Of a DNA stretch of 17,431 nucleotides, positions 1-7,615 are shown piece by piece. The notes beneath the pieces are model-generated. The model made no database searches, had not been told where the DNA came from, and saw only the letters and a list, made by a program, of their open reading frames with translations. The stretch is from a bacterium (GTDB lineage Bacteria; Babelota; Babeliae; Babelales; CAIQNR01): the NCBI GenBank assembly GCA_947502805.1, contig CANNBR010000014.1, forward strand, positions 1 through 17,431, read 5' to 3'. Numbering within the stretch: position 1 is the stretch's first letter; each line of letters starts with the position of its first letter. A program made the translations under genes and the position numbers.

Positions 1-395
1 TTGCCCTGTGCGGGCATGCATTTAGGATGTGCTTGCACACACCCTAAAAACCCGTGCAAAAACCTGCGGTTTTAAAGCTGGGTCGGCCCCAAACCACCAC
101 CTTCGATGCTTTACTTGAAAGCTTGGGTTCTCCAACCACGCCCTTCCTACTTCGCCAAGGCTTCGTAGGACTTTATTGGGCGATGGTCTTCGTGGGCTCC
201 TAATAAGGAAAAATTCCGCACTAGACCTTTTCGGGTCAACCGAAGCCACCCGCCGCCGCACTGGGTGCTAAGCGACATAGCTCTTCGAGCGAAGTCGGGC
301 AGGTGAGTGTTAGAGCGGCAGATTTTTGCCCTAGAGTCCAGAGGGATGGGCAAACATCCTATCTGGCGCCGCGCGCAGAGCGCACTAGAAAATTA
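1..395. repeat. GC-rich multi-hairpin element, left contig end (possibly truncated)
   Basis: About half of the bases here are G or C, whereas the sequence from about 400 onward is clearly AT-rich. The block is packed with short stem-loops: 2-6/12-16, 21-26/43-48 with inner stem 28-32/35-39, 59-64/68-73, 79-82/88-91, 108-112/118-122, 126-129/134-137, 146-150/165-169, 207-210/214-217, 224-227/234-237, 273-276/294-297 enclosing 280-283/287-290, and 325-331/348-354. The first 50 bases have a structural counterpart at 17370-17418, so I treat this as a copy of a dispersed element. Two minus-strand open frames exist here (22-261 and 147-353), but they resemble no protein I know and the folding is a better explanation. 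I compared it by eye with RNase P RNA, tmRNA and SRP RNA signatures and found no match. The right boundary, near the GC-rich palindromes at 366-385, is estimated. Confidence 0.5.
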
Positions 396-579
396 AGATA
401 GTGGAAGAATAAAGATTCTTGCGAAGATAGTTCCCAAATTTATTGATGTAAGGTTGCAAAAACCTTAAAAACAACCTTATTATTGGCTTATTTAAAAATA
501 GTATTGCTATTTGAAATATCAAGATGCTACTATTATCTTTGTAATGATAAAAGCTTAAAAAAATAATAAAAGGGTTGTT
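396..579 (+). other. AT-rich intergenic region upstream of the small secreted genes
   Basis: No gene is visible. The region holds a switch-like inverted repeat at 450-478. AAGGTT (450-455) can pair with AACCTT (461-466), or the longer AAGGTTG (450-456) can pair with CAACCTT (472-478). The two pairings exclude each other. A promoter for the gene at 580 probably lies between 480 and 545, where TTGAAA (511-516) and TATTAT (531-536) occur, but their 14-bp spacing is too short for a confident sigma-70 call. Confidence 0.3.
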
Positions 580-834
580 ATGGAAAAAAATAAAATCAAA
601 GCACTCTGTTTAGGCCTTTTACTAAGTCTATCAACATTTATAAGCCCCTGTATCACTAGTTATGGTACTGGGGGAGATGTTGAATTATGCATAAGTTATG
701 GTACTGGGGGAGATGTTGAATTATGCATAGAGGACAATGAAAATGAAGTGTCTTACTTTTTGGACGATGAAGATAATGAAGACCTATGGATGGAACTATT
801 AATTCTATATGCGTTAACAAATGAAAAGGTATAA
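580..834 (+). CDS. Small exported acidic protein with an internal 12-residue duplication
   Basis: 84 residues; I do not recognise the family. Residues 1 to about 26 form a typical signal peptide: basic start MEKNKIK, then a hydrophobic stretch ending near SPCITS. The mature part holds two identical copies of SYGTGGDVELCI (residues 27-50), encoded by an exact 36-bp tandem repeat, followed by a strongly acidic tail rich in Asp, Glu and Asn. AAAAGGG about five bases before the ATG serves as ribosome-binding site. The next gene starts five bases after the stop, so the two are probably co-transcribed. An exported role (periplasm, surface or host-directed) is inferred from the signal peptide only. 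The coding call rests on the signal peptide, the ribosome-binding site and the tight spacing to the next gene. Confidence 0.6.
   Translation: MEKNKIKALCLGLLLSLSTFISPCITSYGTGGDVELCISYGTGGDVELCIEDNENEVSYFLDDEDNEDLWMELLILYALTNEKV
658..729 (+). repeat. Exact tandem duplication, 2 x 36 bp, in frame
   Basis: Bases 658-693 and 694-729 are identical. The unit is 36 bp, a multiple of three, so the reading frame is kept and the product gains a second SYGTGGDVELCI block. The absence of any difference between the units points to a very recent duplication, or to copy-number change by slippage. Confidence 0.95.
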
Positions 835-839
835 AAATC

Positions 840-1259
840 ATGAAATATAAAAATACTCTAATTCTAAGTCTCTTATTGATACCTTTTATCAGTAAAGCGG
901 ATACTTCATGCATAGGCATTACAAGCAAAGATCCTGTTACCTTTGTAAATACACAACACCCACTAAGACACCTTAACTGTCCTTGTAACTGTTCAGGATC
1001 TCGACACCTTGAAGACTCTACCTGCATAACGTGCAATCATAAACATGCAAGCAGTCAAGTGATCCAAACGGCAAAGACGAATGGTAATTTTGTAAGTTTC
1101 ATGCCACCAGCAGAAGCTGCAACTTCTTGTCCAACCTGCCCAAAAGCTAATTGGGTTGAAAGACTCATTGGCTATGTAGAAGAAAAAACGAACAATTTTT
1201 TAGAAGAAACTGAGCATACTACTGTAAGCCTTCACTTTTCTGAATCAAAGAAAAAATAA
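840..1259 (+). CDS. Cys-rich exported protein of unknown function
   Basis: 139 residues; not recognised. Residues 1-20 look like a signal peptide with a probable cleavage after SKA (about residue 20). The mature part has eight cysteines: C24, the cluster C47-P-C49-N-C51, the pair C62-x-x-C65 followed by H67 and H69, and the pair C97-x-x-C100. Such CxxC/CxC spacing can hold zinc or form disulfides; after export, disulfides are as likely as metal. The C-terminus is charged (EEKTNNFLEETEH) and ends in SESKKK. It lies five bases downstream of the previous small exported gene, with AAAAGG about ten bases before the start, and it converges on ppsA. Host-directed effector, surface protein or metal-binding periplasmic protein are all possible; none is shown. 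Confidence 0.65.
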   Translation: MKYKNTLILSLLLIPFISKADTSCIGITSKDPVTFVNTQHPLRHLNCPCNCSGSRHLEDSTCITCNHKHASSQVIQTAKTNGNFVSFMPPAEAATSCPTCPKANWVERLIGYVEEKTNNFLEETEHTTVSLHFSESKKK

Positions 1260-1273
1260 AGGCTTCAAAAGCC
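1251..1273 (-). terminator. Rho-independent terminator of ppsA
   Basis: Read on the minus strand, GGCTT-TTG-AAGCC (1261-1273) is a five-pair stem directly downstream of the ppsA stop codon. It is followed by TTTATTTTTT (complement of 1251-1260). The short stem makes this moderate evidence. On the plus strand there is no T-run after the stem. Confidence 0.5.
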
Positions 1274-3745
1274 CTACGCTATTTGAGCTGGAATAATAGA
1301 ATCATTCTTTTTAAGCTCAATTAGGGAATCTTGTGCAACTGGCTTACCAAACATAGATAAAAATGGGATCACAGAATCGGGATTTAATGAAATTGAGTTA
1401 ATACCCTCATCCATTAAAAACTGAGCAACCTCAGGGTAATCTGATGGAGCTTGGCCGCAAATACCAATCGGTTTGCCTGCAAAATGTGACCCATGAATAG
1501 CTAAAGACATCATCTTCATAACTGCCTCATTGCGTTCATCAAAAACGCTAGCAAGTAATCCTGAATCACGATCAACTGACAAAGTTGTTTGCGTAAGATC
1601 ATTAGAGCCGATAGAAAAACCATCAAAGTATTGTGCAAACTGATCGATCAAAAGAACGTTTGAAGGAATTTCACACATCATATAAATTTCAAGCCCGCTA
1701 CGTTGTGAAATAAGACCTTGTTTTTTTAACAATTCAGTAACTTTGCGTGCTTCTTCAACCGTACGTACAAAAGGAACCATTACATTAACGTTATGGAGTC
1801 CCATGACATCGCGAACATAGCGAATTGCCTGACATTCAAGTTCAAACGCAGGAGCATAGAGTTCATGATAATACCGTGATGCACCGCGCCATCCCATCAT
1901 TGGATTTTCTTCAATCGGTTCAAAATATGAACCCCCTAAAAGGCCCCGATATTCATTACTTTTAAAATCGGAAAATCGCACAAGAACTGATCTTGGGAAA
2001 AACGCAGCGGCGATCATGCCTACCCCTTCAGCAACTTTTTTAATAAAAAAATCTTGAGGAGATGCATAGGCAGCAGTAACTTCCTGCAACTTCTTTAAAA
2101 TCTTTTTATTTTGTATTTTTTCTGGAGCAACAAGAGCCATTGGATGTACTTGTACCGCATTCGTAATAATAAATTCAAGACGAGCGAGGCCCACTCCGTC
2201 AACTGGCAATGAACTATAGGTGTACGCACGCTCAGGAGATGCAACATTTAACAACACTTTTATAGGCATTTTTGGCAATGCACTGAGTGTTGTCTGTTGT
2301 GTTTCTATTGCCATCACCCCTTCATACACAAACCCTTCAGAGCCGGTACTGCAATCAATAGTTACAAATTGACCATTATGTATTTTTTTCATAGCACCTG
2401 CAGCACCAACAATGGCTGGAATTCCTAACTCACGGGAAACGATCGCTGCATGACAGGTTCTGCCACCGCTTTCGGTAATAATCCCTGCTGCTTTTTTCAT
2501 CAATGGTACCCAGTCAGGGTCAGTCATATGAGTTACTAAAATTTCACCTTCTTCTAGAAAACTCAGACCTTCATGCATGGAAGAAATAATACGCGCTCTT
2601 CCAAAAGCTATTTTTTGACCAACACTTTGCCCTTTTACCACAATCTCTGCTTTTTGATTCGGAGCAATGCGGTAGGTAGTCATAGTATGCCCCTGCTTTT
2701 TTTGAGCATGTACCGTTTCTGGACGCGCTTGCACAATGTACAGCAATCCATCATCCCCATCATACGCCCATTCAATATCCATCGGAGTCCAGCCGCCAGC
2801 ATTAGATGTATATTCTTTTTCAATAATGCATGCTGTTTTTGCTAGCTCAATGATCTGTGCATCGGACAATGAAAACTGCTGCGATCTCTCTAAAGACACA
2901 GCGCGTTTTACCGTTCCTGATTTTTTAGGAACACAAAGACGTTCTATTTTCTTGCTGCCGCATTCACGTTTAATAATCGGATCAGAGCTTTTTGCCAACA
3001 TCGGTTTAAATACATGGAACTCATCAGGAACCACTTCCCCTTTGACAACCGATTCCCCCATGCCATAGGCAGAAGAAATTACAACTACATCCTTAAAACC
3101 ACTTTCTGTATCAAGAGTAAACATAACCCCTGAAGTTGCACGATCAGAACGAACCATCTGTTGAATACCAACAGAAATCCCTACCGCAAGGTGATCAAAC
3201 CCTTTTTGCGCACGATACATAATCGCACGATCAGTAAATAAAGAAGCGAGACATTTTTTATACGCAGCAAGAACCTGCTTTGTCCCTGAAACATTCAAAA
3301 AACTTTCTTGTTGCCCCGCAAATGAAGCATCAGGTAAATCTTCGGCCGTTGCTGAAGAACGAACTGCAACAACACACTCTTCACAACCTACTTCACGAGA
3401 CAGTGCTTGATAGCTTTCAGTAATTTCCTTACTAAGAGCTGATGAAAGAGGAGCTGTTTCAACAAGATCTCTTAAAGTTTTACCCACTTTTTTAATCGCT
3501 GCAAAATCTGACATGCGGCGCAATTTTTTAGTTAAAAGAGTAACCTCATCAAAAAGATTATTTACACGCAGATGGTCCCAATACGCATCAACCGTAATAG
3601 CAAATCCTGCAGGAACACGAACACCCGCATCAGTCAAATATTGGAGCATGTATCCAAGAGAAGCGTTCTTTCCACCAACTGATGGAACATCTTTAAGCTC
3701 TATTGATTTGAAATTTTTTATATATTGCATTTGCGCATGCCCCAC
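1274..3745 (-). CDS. ppsA: Phosphoenolpyruvate synthase
   Basis: Converts pyruvate, ATP and water to phosphoenolpyruvate, AMP and phosphate, the entry step of gluconeogenesis from pyruvate or amino acids. The 823 residues carry the full family layout. The N-terminal ATP-grasp domain begins with VGGKNASLG (23-31), contains RSSATAEDLPDASFAGQQE (129-147) and ends near DIEWA and QARPET (339-344). The swivelling phosphohistidine domain has SGGRTCHAAIVSRELG with catalytic His432. The C-terminal PEP/pyruvate barrel contains RFSDFKSNEYRGLLGG, GSNDLTQTTLSVDRD and GICGQAPSD with active-site Cys763. These motifs point to PpsA rather than PPDK, and the length is close to the usual ~790-800. The annotated ATG has GGGG almost touching it; a second ATG five codons later (3728-3730) has the same GGGG nine bases upstream and may be the real start. 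It is divergent from brnQ. Confidence 0.96.
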   Translation of the reverse strand: MGHAQMQYIKNFKSIELKDVPSVGGKNASLGYMLQYLTDAGVRVPAGFAITVDAYWDHLRVNNLFDEVTLLTKKLRRMSDFAAIKKVGKTLRDLVETAPLSSALSKEITESYQALSREVGCEECVVAVRSSATAEDLPDASFAGQQESFLNVSGTKQVLAAYKKCLASLFTDRAIMYRAQKGFDHLAVGISVGIQQMVRSDRATSGVMFTLDTESGFKDVVVISSAYGMGESVVKGEVVPDEFHVFKPMLAKSSDPIIKRECGSKKIERLCVPKKSGTVKRAVSLERSQQFSLSDAQIIELAKTACIIEKEYTSNAGGWTPMDIEWAYDGDDGLLYIVQARPETVHAQKKQGHTMTTYRIAPNQKAEIVVKGQSVGQKIAFGRARIISSMHEGLSFLEEGEILVTHMTDPDWVPLMKKAAGIITESGGRTCHAAIVSRELGIPAIVGAAGAMKKIHNGQFVTIDCSTGSEGFVYEGVMAIETQQTTLSALPKMPIKVLLNVASPERAYTYSSLPVDGVGLARLEFIITNAVQVHPMALVAPEKIQNKKILKKLQEVTAAYASPQDFFIKKVAEGVGMIAAAFFPRSVLVRFSDFKSNEYRGLLGGSYFEPIEENPMMGWRGASRYYHELYAPAFELECQAIRYVRDVMGLHNVNVMVPFVRTVEEARKVTELLKKQGLISQRSGLEIYMMCEIPSNVLLIDQFAQYFDGFSIGSNDLTQTTLSVDRDSGLLASVFDERNEAVMKMMSLAIHGSHFAGKPIGICGQAPSDYPEVAQFLMDEGINSISLNPDSVIPFLSMFGKPVAQDSLIELKKNDSIIPAQIA

Positions 3746-3907
3746 TTATCTTTTTAAGACCCTACTATTCCTATCGCACCTTATGAAGAAAGGCTCTCTA
3801 AGCTTATCTTCTTGCGTTTTTTCTGCAAATCGTTATCGTATTTCTTTGAACTCTTTTGAATGTATCGTATTTTTAAACGCGCAAGCAAATAGCAAGGAAT
3901 TTTGCAC
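3746..3907. promoter_or_regulatory. Divergent promoter region between ppsA and brnQ
   Basis: The 162 bases separate two divergent genes, so they should hold both promoters. On the plus strand TTGCGT (3812-3817) and TATCGT (3834-3839) have 16-bp spacing and could form a weak -35/-10 pair for brnQ. I see no equally good pair for ppsA and no clear operator palindrome. Confidence 0.25.
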
Positions 3908-5065
3908 ATGAATAAAACAACGTCGATAATAATAACGGCTGCTTTAGCTATCTTTTCTATGTTCTTTGGCGCTGGCAACTTGTACCTTCCTCTTGTTACT
4001 GGAGTAGCTTCTGGCCAAAATTTTTGGTGGGGATTAGTGGGATTCATTTCCACTGCAGTACTACTTCCCTTAATCGGCCTCATTACCATTATTCTTTTTG
4101 ATGGTGATTACGAAGCATTCTTTAATCGAGTTGGACGCGCAGGTGGTTTTTTACTCATTCTTTTTTGCATGTTTATGATCGGGCCCTTGTTTGCAATGCC
4201 CCGTATCGTTACCCTTACTCATGGATTTTTGACACCTTTTATTCCTGAAATTTCACTACCTGCATTTAGTGTTCTTTTTTGCGGATTGACCTTTTTGGCA
4301 ATCTATAAAGAAAGCAAGGTCATGAATATTCTTGCCTACATTATCAGTCCAGCACTGTTAATTTCTTTAAGCGTAATCATCATAAAAGGAATTCTTTCCC
4401 CTTCTGCTTTTGAAATAGTTGACAGTTCAACACTTGCAACACTTTTTACCCAAGCAAAAGCTGGCTACCAAACACTTGATCTTTTAGGTGCACTATTTTT
4501 TGGATTTTTAACACTTACTCTTCTTAAAAGATCATTTGATGGTGATGTCGATTACTCGCTTAAAAAACTTGCTGTCATTGCTATGAAAGCTGGATTCATT
4601 GCTTGTTTATTGATCGGCGTTCTGTATATTGGCATTGCTTTTTTAGGTGCATTCCATGGGCAAGAATTTATCGATCTTGATCCAGCAGCACGCTTTATTT
4701 CCGTATGCATTAAAGTTATGGGTTCCAATGGTGGATTTGTTATTGCAACTGCTGCATCACTTGCTTGTTATTCAACCTTAATGGCACTCGCTGTTATTCT
4801 TGCTGAATTCATCGAAGACAAAGTAACTGGTCGTAAACTTTCATATATTAAATCACTCATACTTGTTTTAACCGCAACAAGTATTATTTCTTGTTATGGA
4901 TTAATGACCATTATCAACTCATCTATGATTTATATTGATACTCTTTATCCAGCTATTATCACTTTAACTTTCTGCAACTTAGCTTATAAATTATGGGGCT
5001 TTAAACCGGTTACTATTCCTGTTTTTGCAACATTATTGGTATCTGTGTACTGTAACTTTTTCTAG
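3908..5065 (+). CDS. brnQ: BrnQ-like branched-chain amino acid cation symporter (LIVCS family)
   Basis: Predicted inner-membrane symporter importing leucine, isoleucine or valine with Na+ or H+. The N-terminus carries the family signature SMFFGAGNLYLPL (about residues 15-27), and the protein is hydrophobic throughout with roughly ten to twelve membrane segments. At 385 residues it is shorter than the usual ~430-440, but the start and internal spacing look intact. I chose the ATG at 3908 because AAGGA (3894-3898) lies nine bases upstream; the TTG at 3902 would leave only three. It is followed at once by the palindromic repeat at 5075. For an organism probably dependent on a host, such a transporter replaces biosynthesis. 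The substrate is inferred from the family. Confidence 0.88.
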   Translation: MNKTTSIIITAALAIFSMFFGAGNLYLPLVTGVASGQNFWWGLVGFISTAVLLPLIGLITIILFDGDYEAFFNRVGRAGGFLLILFCMFMIGPLFAMPRIVTLTHGFLTPFIPEISLPAFSVLFCGLTFLAIYKESKVMNILAYIISPALLISLSVIIIKGILSPSAFEIVDSSTLATLFTQAKAGYQTLDLLGALFFGFLTLTLLKRSFDGDVDYSLKKLAVIAMKAGFIACLLIGVLYIGIAFLGAFHGQEFIDLDPAARFISVCIKVMGSNGGFVIATAASLACYSTLMALAVILAEFIEDKVTGRKLSYIKSLILVLTATSIISCYGLMTIINSSMIYIDTLYPAIITLTFCNLAYKLWGFKPVTIPVFATLLVSVYCNFF

Positions 5066-5074
5066 AGACAGTCC

Positions 5075-5244
5075 GTGTCATCCCCAGAGAACAAAGTCGC
5101 AACAGAATACTATGTGTTCTACTAGACGAAGTGAGCGGTAAGGGGATCTTTGAAAAAAAACAAAGTCCTTTGGACAATGAAATAAGGATTCATTATGCAC
5201 ACCAAAGATTCCCTTACCGCTCCTTACGTCACTGGGAATGACAC
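5075..5244 (+). repeat. Palindromic dispersed repeat, copy 1, overlapping the start of the next gene
   Basis: The ends GTGTCATCCCCAG (5075-5087) and CTGGGAATGACAC (5232-5244) are inverted repeats with 12 of 13 pairs. A second, longer inverted pair lies inside: 5125-5152 with 5203-5230, having 24 Watson-Crick pairs, 2 G-U pairs and 2 mismatches over 28 positions. The 50-base apical loop (5153-5202) contains a small GTCC-TTT-GGAC hairpin, AAGGA at 5184-5188 and the ATG at 5195. Related copies lie at 10235-10397 (nearly full) and 10145-10230 (partial). The family is therefore dispersed in this genome; no protein that moves it is present. Confidence 0.85.
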
Positions 5245-6286
5245 AGTTTTCATCGTTTACGATAGCATTCATCATTCAATTTTTGAGGGGCAAGTTCTTG
5301 CCCCTCTTTTAAAAAAGCTCAACGCTGGCCTTTACGCAAACATCCACATCATAAGTTTTGAAGAAGAACTCTCCTTGACAGTACTTGCTGCCCACAAAAA
5401 ATTTTCAATAATCGATCCACGCATAACCATTACCCTTTTTAAGCGTCCTCGATTTATTGCTCAATCATTTTTATGGCAACAATCTTTGCAATTAAAAAAA
5501 ATACTTAAAAAAATATCTGGCCACTATGAACTCTCTGCTCGTGGACCATTAGCTGGGATTATTGCCAAGCAGGCAGCAACTAAGTTCTGTGCCATTTTGA
5601 CAGTGCAAGCGCGTGGACTTCTTGCAGAAGAACACGCATACACTCATAAAAACAGTTACGGGATCTATACTCTGGTACATGCGCTACGAACAAAGCAGCT
5701 TTCTTACTTAGAAAAAAACGCCTATGCGCCATCAACGCACAATGCTTTTTCTTTTGCTATTGAAGCAGTAAGCCCTGCACTTAAAGACTATCTTATCAAC
5801 ACGTACAGCATCCCTCCTGACATTTTTACTTTTCCACTATTTGATACTCCTGCACCAGTATCATTTGAAGAAAAGCTGTTCCATCGAAGCGCACTACGAA
5901 CCACCCTTGCGATAGATAAAGATGCCCCTGTGTACGTTTATAATGGTTCATTAAAAGCATGGCAATGCCCCCATGAAACAATTGCTCTATTCAAAAAAGC
6001 ATTGGCACAAAACAGTAAGAGTTTTTTTTTAGCGCTCACCCAAGATCAAGAACTCATGCACGAGTTATTAGAACAAGCAAAAATACCTGTATATTCATAT
6101 CGAGTGCTCCATGTGCCGCAAAGTGAAGTTATGAACTACTTGTGCACGGCTGATTATGGAATGCTTTTCAGAGAAGCGCACCCCTTAAATTGGGTTTCTC
6201 GTCCTACAAAACTTCTTGAATACAAAGCTGCTGGCCTACATATTCTTCATAACAATACAATTGCATCGTTAGCGCACAAACAATAA
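5195..6286 (+). CDS. GT4-like glycosyltransferase whose start lies in a palindromic repeat
   Basis: 363 residues, probable cytoplasmic or membrane-associated GT-B glycosyltransferase adding a nucleotide-activated sugar to a glycan or lipid. The N-terminal half begins with VFIVYDSIHHSIFEGQVLAPL, a Rossmann-like opening. The donor-binding half has YVYNGSLKAWQ followed by the GT4 hallmark region ADYGMLFREAHPLNWVSRP and TKLLEYKAAGL. Two things are odd. The first 16-17 residues, the ATG and its ribosome-binding site AAGGA (six bases upstream) all come from the repeat at 5075-5244, and no other Met occurs in the first 200 residues. The protein also ends only about 15 residues after the EYKAAGL motif, where GT4 enzymes normally continue for dozens more. 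It may be a short variant or partly decayed. The acceptor is unknown. Confidence 0.75.
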   Translation: MHTKDSLTAPYVTGNDTVFIVYDSIHHSIFEGQVLAPLLKKLNAGLYANIHIISFEEELSLTVLAAHKKFSIIDPRITITLFKRPRFIAQSFLWQQSLQLKKILKKISGHYELSARGPLAGIIAKQAATKFCAILTVQARGLLAEEHAYTHKNSYGIYTLVHALRTKQLSYLEKNAYAPSTHNAFSFAIEAVSPALKDYLINTYSIPPDIFTFPLFDTPAPVSFEEKLFHRSALRTTLAIDKDAPVYVYNGSLKAWQCPHETIALFKKALAQNSKSFFLALTQDQELMHELLEQAKIPVYSYRVLHVPQSEVMNYLCTADYGMLFREAHPLNWVSRPTKLLEYKAAGLHILHNNTIASLAHKQ

Positions 6287-6312
6287 AAAAGCCGCCCATT
6301 TCTGAGCGACTT
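6283..6312 (-). terminator. Rho-independent terminator of the nucleoside transporter gene
   Basis: On the minus strand a ten-position stem with two mismatches (6289-6298 with 6303-6312, loop of four) precedes TTTTTTATTG (complement of 6281-6290). It lies 40 bases past the stop of the gene at 6353. The element overlaps the last codons and stop of the convergent glycosyltransferase gene. Confidence 0.65.
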
Positions 6313-6352
6313 AAAAACTATAAGGGAAATGACCCGTATGTTCATGTTCTTG

Positions 6353-7615
6353 TTAAATAAAAAGCCCTACAACCAATGCAGTAAGCAAGTTTGATAATGC
6401 ACCACCAAGTACTGCAGCAAGGCCAAGTTCGGTTAACCACTTGCGTTTTGATGGCACAAGAGCACCAATGCCACCCACTTGAATACCGATAGATGAGAAG
6501 TTAGAAAATCCACAGAGTGCATACGTAGTTAACATTTGTACGCGCCCTGGTAACTGCATCTCAATCATTTTGTAATAAGCTACAAATTCATTTACTGCCA
6601 CTTTAGTCCCCAGCAATTGAGCAACGGATGAAGCATCTGAACCAGTAAAACCAAGCAATAGAGCAAATGGGTAAAACAGCTTTGAGAAAATATAATCAAG
6701 ATTAATTGCTGGAAGCCCTAGCGAGAACCATACATTCAATTGTTGACAACTACCTTCAAGAACACCATTCAACAAAGCTATTAATGAAATAAACGCGATA
6801 AGCATTGCGCCCACATTAAGGGCCAAACTTAGTCCATCAGACGTTCCAGCTGAAACCGCTTCAAATACATTGCCTTTTGTTTCTTGCGCATTTGCTGCAA
6901 CAGGAATCGTATCACTTGTTTTTGTTTCTGTTTCTGGAATAAGAATTTTTGCAATCAAAATAGTTGCTGGAATAGAAATAACCGAAGAAGCCAACAAATG
7001 TTCAATTGGTACACCCATGCTTGCATAGACAGCAAGAATAGAACCACTAATAGTTCCCATGCCGCTAACCATTACCACGAATAGTTCCGACTTAGTCATG
7101 TTTTCTAAATAATTTCTAATAAGAAGCGGAGACTCTGTCTGTCCTAAAAAACTGTTAGCAACAGCACATAAGGTTTCTGCACCGGTCGTTCCCAAGATTG
7201 GACGAACCACATACCCAAGAGCCATTATAATTTTTTGCACAATCCCAAAATGAAAAAGAATCGCCATAAATGCGCCGAAGAAAATAATAACCGGAAGAAT
7301 TTTAACTGCGAATATCGTTCCCCAAGGAGTTCCCACATTATTAGTCAATGATCCAAATAAAAAGGAAATTCCAGAACCTGCGTAGTAATACAAGCAGTTA
7401 ATTCCAGAAGAAATAGAGGAGATAACCATTTGGCCTGTTGTTGTTTTTAATACGCAAAAAGCAAGAACAGCCTGTAATGCAAGAGCGCTTACAATTAACT
7501 GATACTTAATCTGTTTTTTATAACGAGAAAAGCAGAATGCAATGGCAAGCACAACGCCAACACCAAGTGCATTTAGATAACGATTATACTCAAGAAAATA
7601 GGCAATAATGTCCAT
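6353..7615 (-). CDS. nupC: Concentrative nucleoside transporter (CNT/NupC family)
   Basis: Inner-membrane symporter importing nucleosides with Na+ or H+. Its 420 residues hold all main CNT signatures in order: the gate domain with TPWGTIFAVKILPVIIFFGA, the substrate-site helix GAETLCAVANSFLGQTESPL, the segment VSGMGTISGSILAVYAS, NEFVAYYKM, and the C-terminal CGFSNFSSIGIQVGGIGALV. Length and membrane profile match bacterial CNTs (~400-430). I chose the ATG at 7613-7615 because AAGGA (complement of 7624-7628) lies eight bases upstream; the longer frame would need a TTG start at 7645 without a ribosome-binding site. It stands alone, ended by the hairpin at 6283-6312. Nucleoside uptake fits a nucleotide-salvaging, host-dependent bacterium, which is inference. 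Confidence 0.93.
   Translation of the reverse strand: MDIIAYFLEYNRYLNALGVGVVLAIAFCFSRYKKQIKYQLIVSALALQAVLAFCVLKTTTGQMVISSISSGINCLYYYAGSGISFLFGSLTNNVGTPWGTIFAVKILPVIIFFGAFMAILFHFGIVQKIIMALGYVVRPILGTTGAETLCAVANSFLGQTESPLLIRNYLENMTKSELFVVMVSGMGTISGSILAVYASMGVPIEHLLASSVISIPATILIAKILIPETETKTSDTIPVAANAQETKGNVFEAVSAGTSDGLSLALNVGAMLIAFISLIALLNGVLEGSCQQLNVWFSLGLPAINLDYIFSKLFYPFALLLGFTGSDASSVAQLLGTKVAVNEFVAYYKMIEMQLPGRVQMLTTYALCGFSNFSSIGIQVGGIGALVPSKRKWLTELGLAAVLGGALSNLLTALVVGLFI

Noticed and set aside
22..353. Two minus-strand open frames (79 and 68 codons) in the GC-rich left block
   Set aside because: They overlap each other in different frames, lack ribosome-binding sites and known motifs, and coincide with a dense series of stem-loops. 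High GC lowers stop frequency, so open frames are expected by chance.
1..395. RNase P RNA, tmRNA or SRP RNA in the GC-rich block
   Set aside because: I looked on both strands for the P4 region of RNase P, the tRNA-like ends of tmRNA and the SRP GGAAG/GCAGC loop and found none. Repetition at the other contig end also argues against a single-copy RNA gene.
3781..4089. 102-codon minus-strand open frame overlapping brnQ
   Set aside because: It is antisense to the brnQ N-terminus and to its upstream region, has no domain, and the plus-strand frame carries the clear LIVCS signature.
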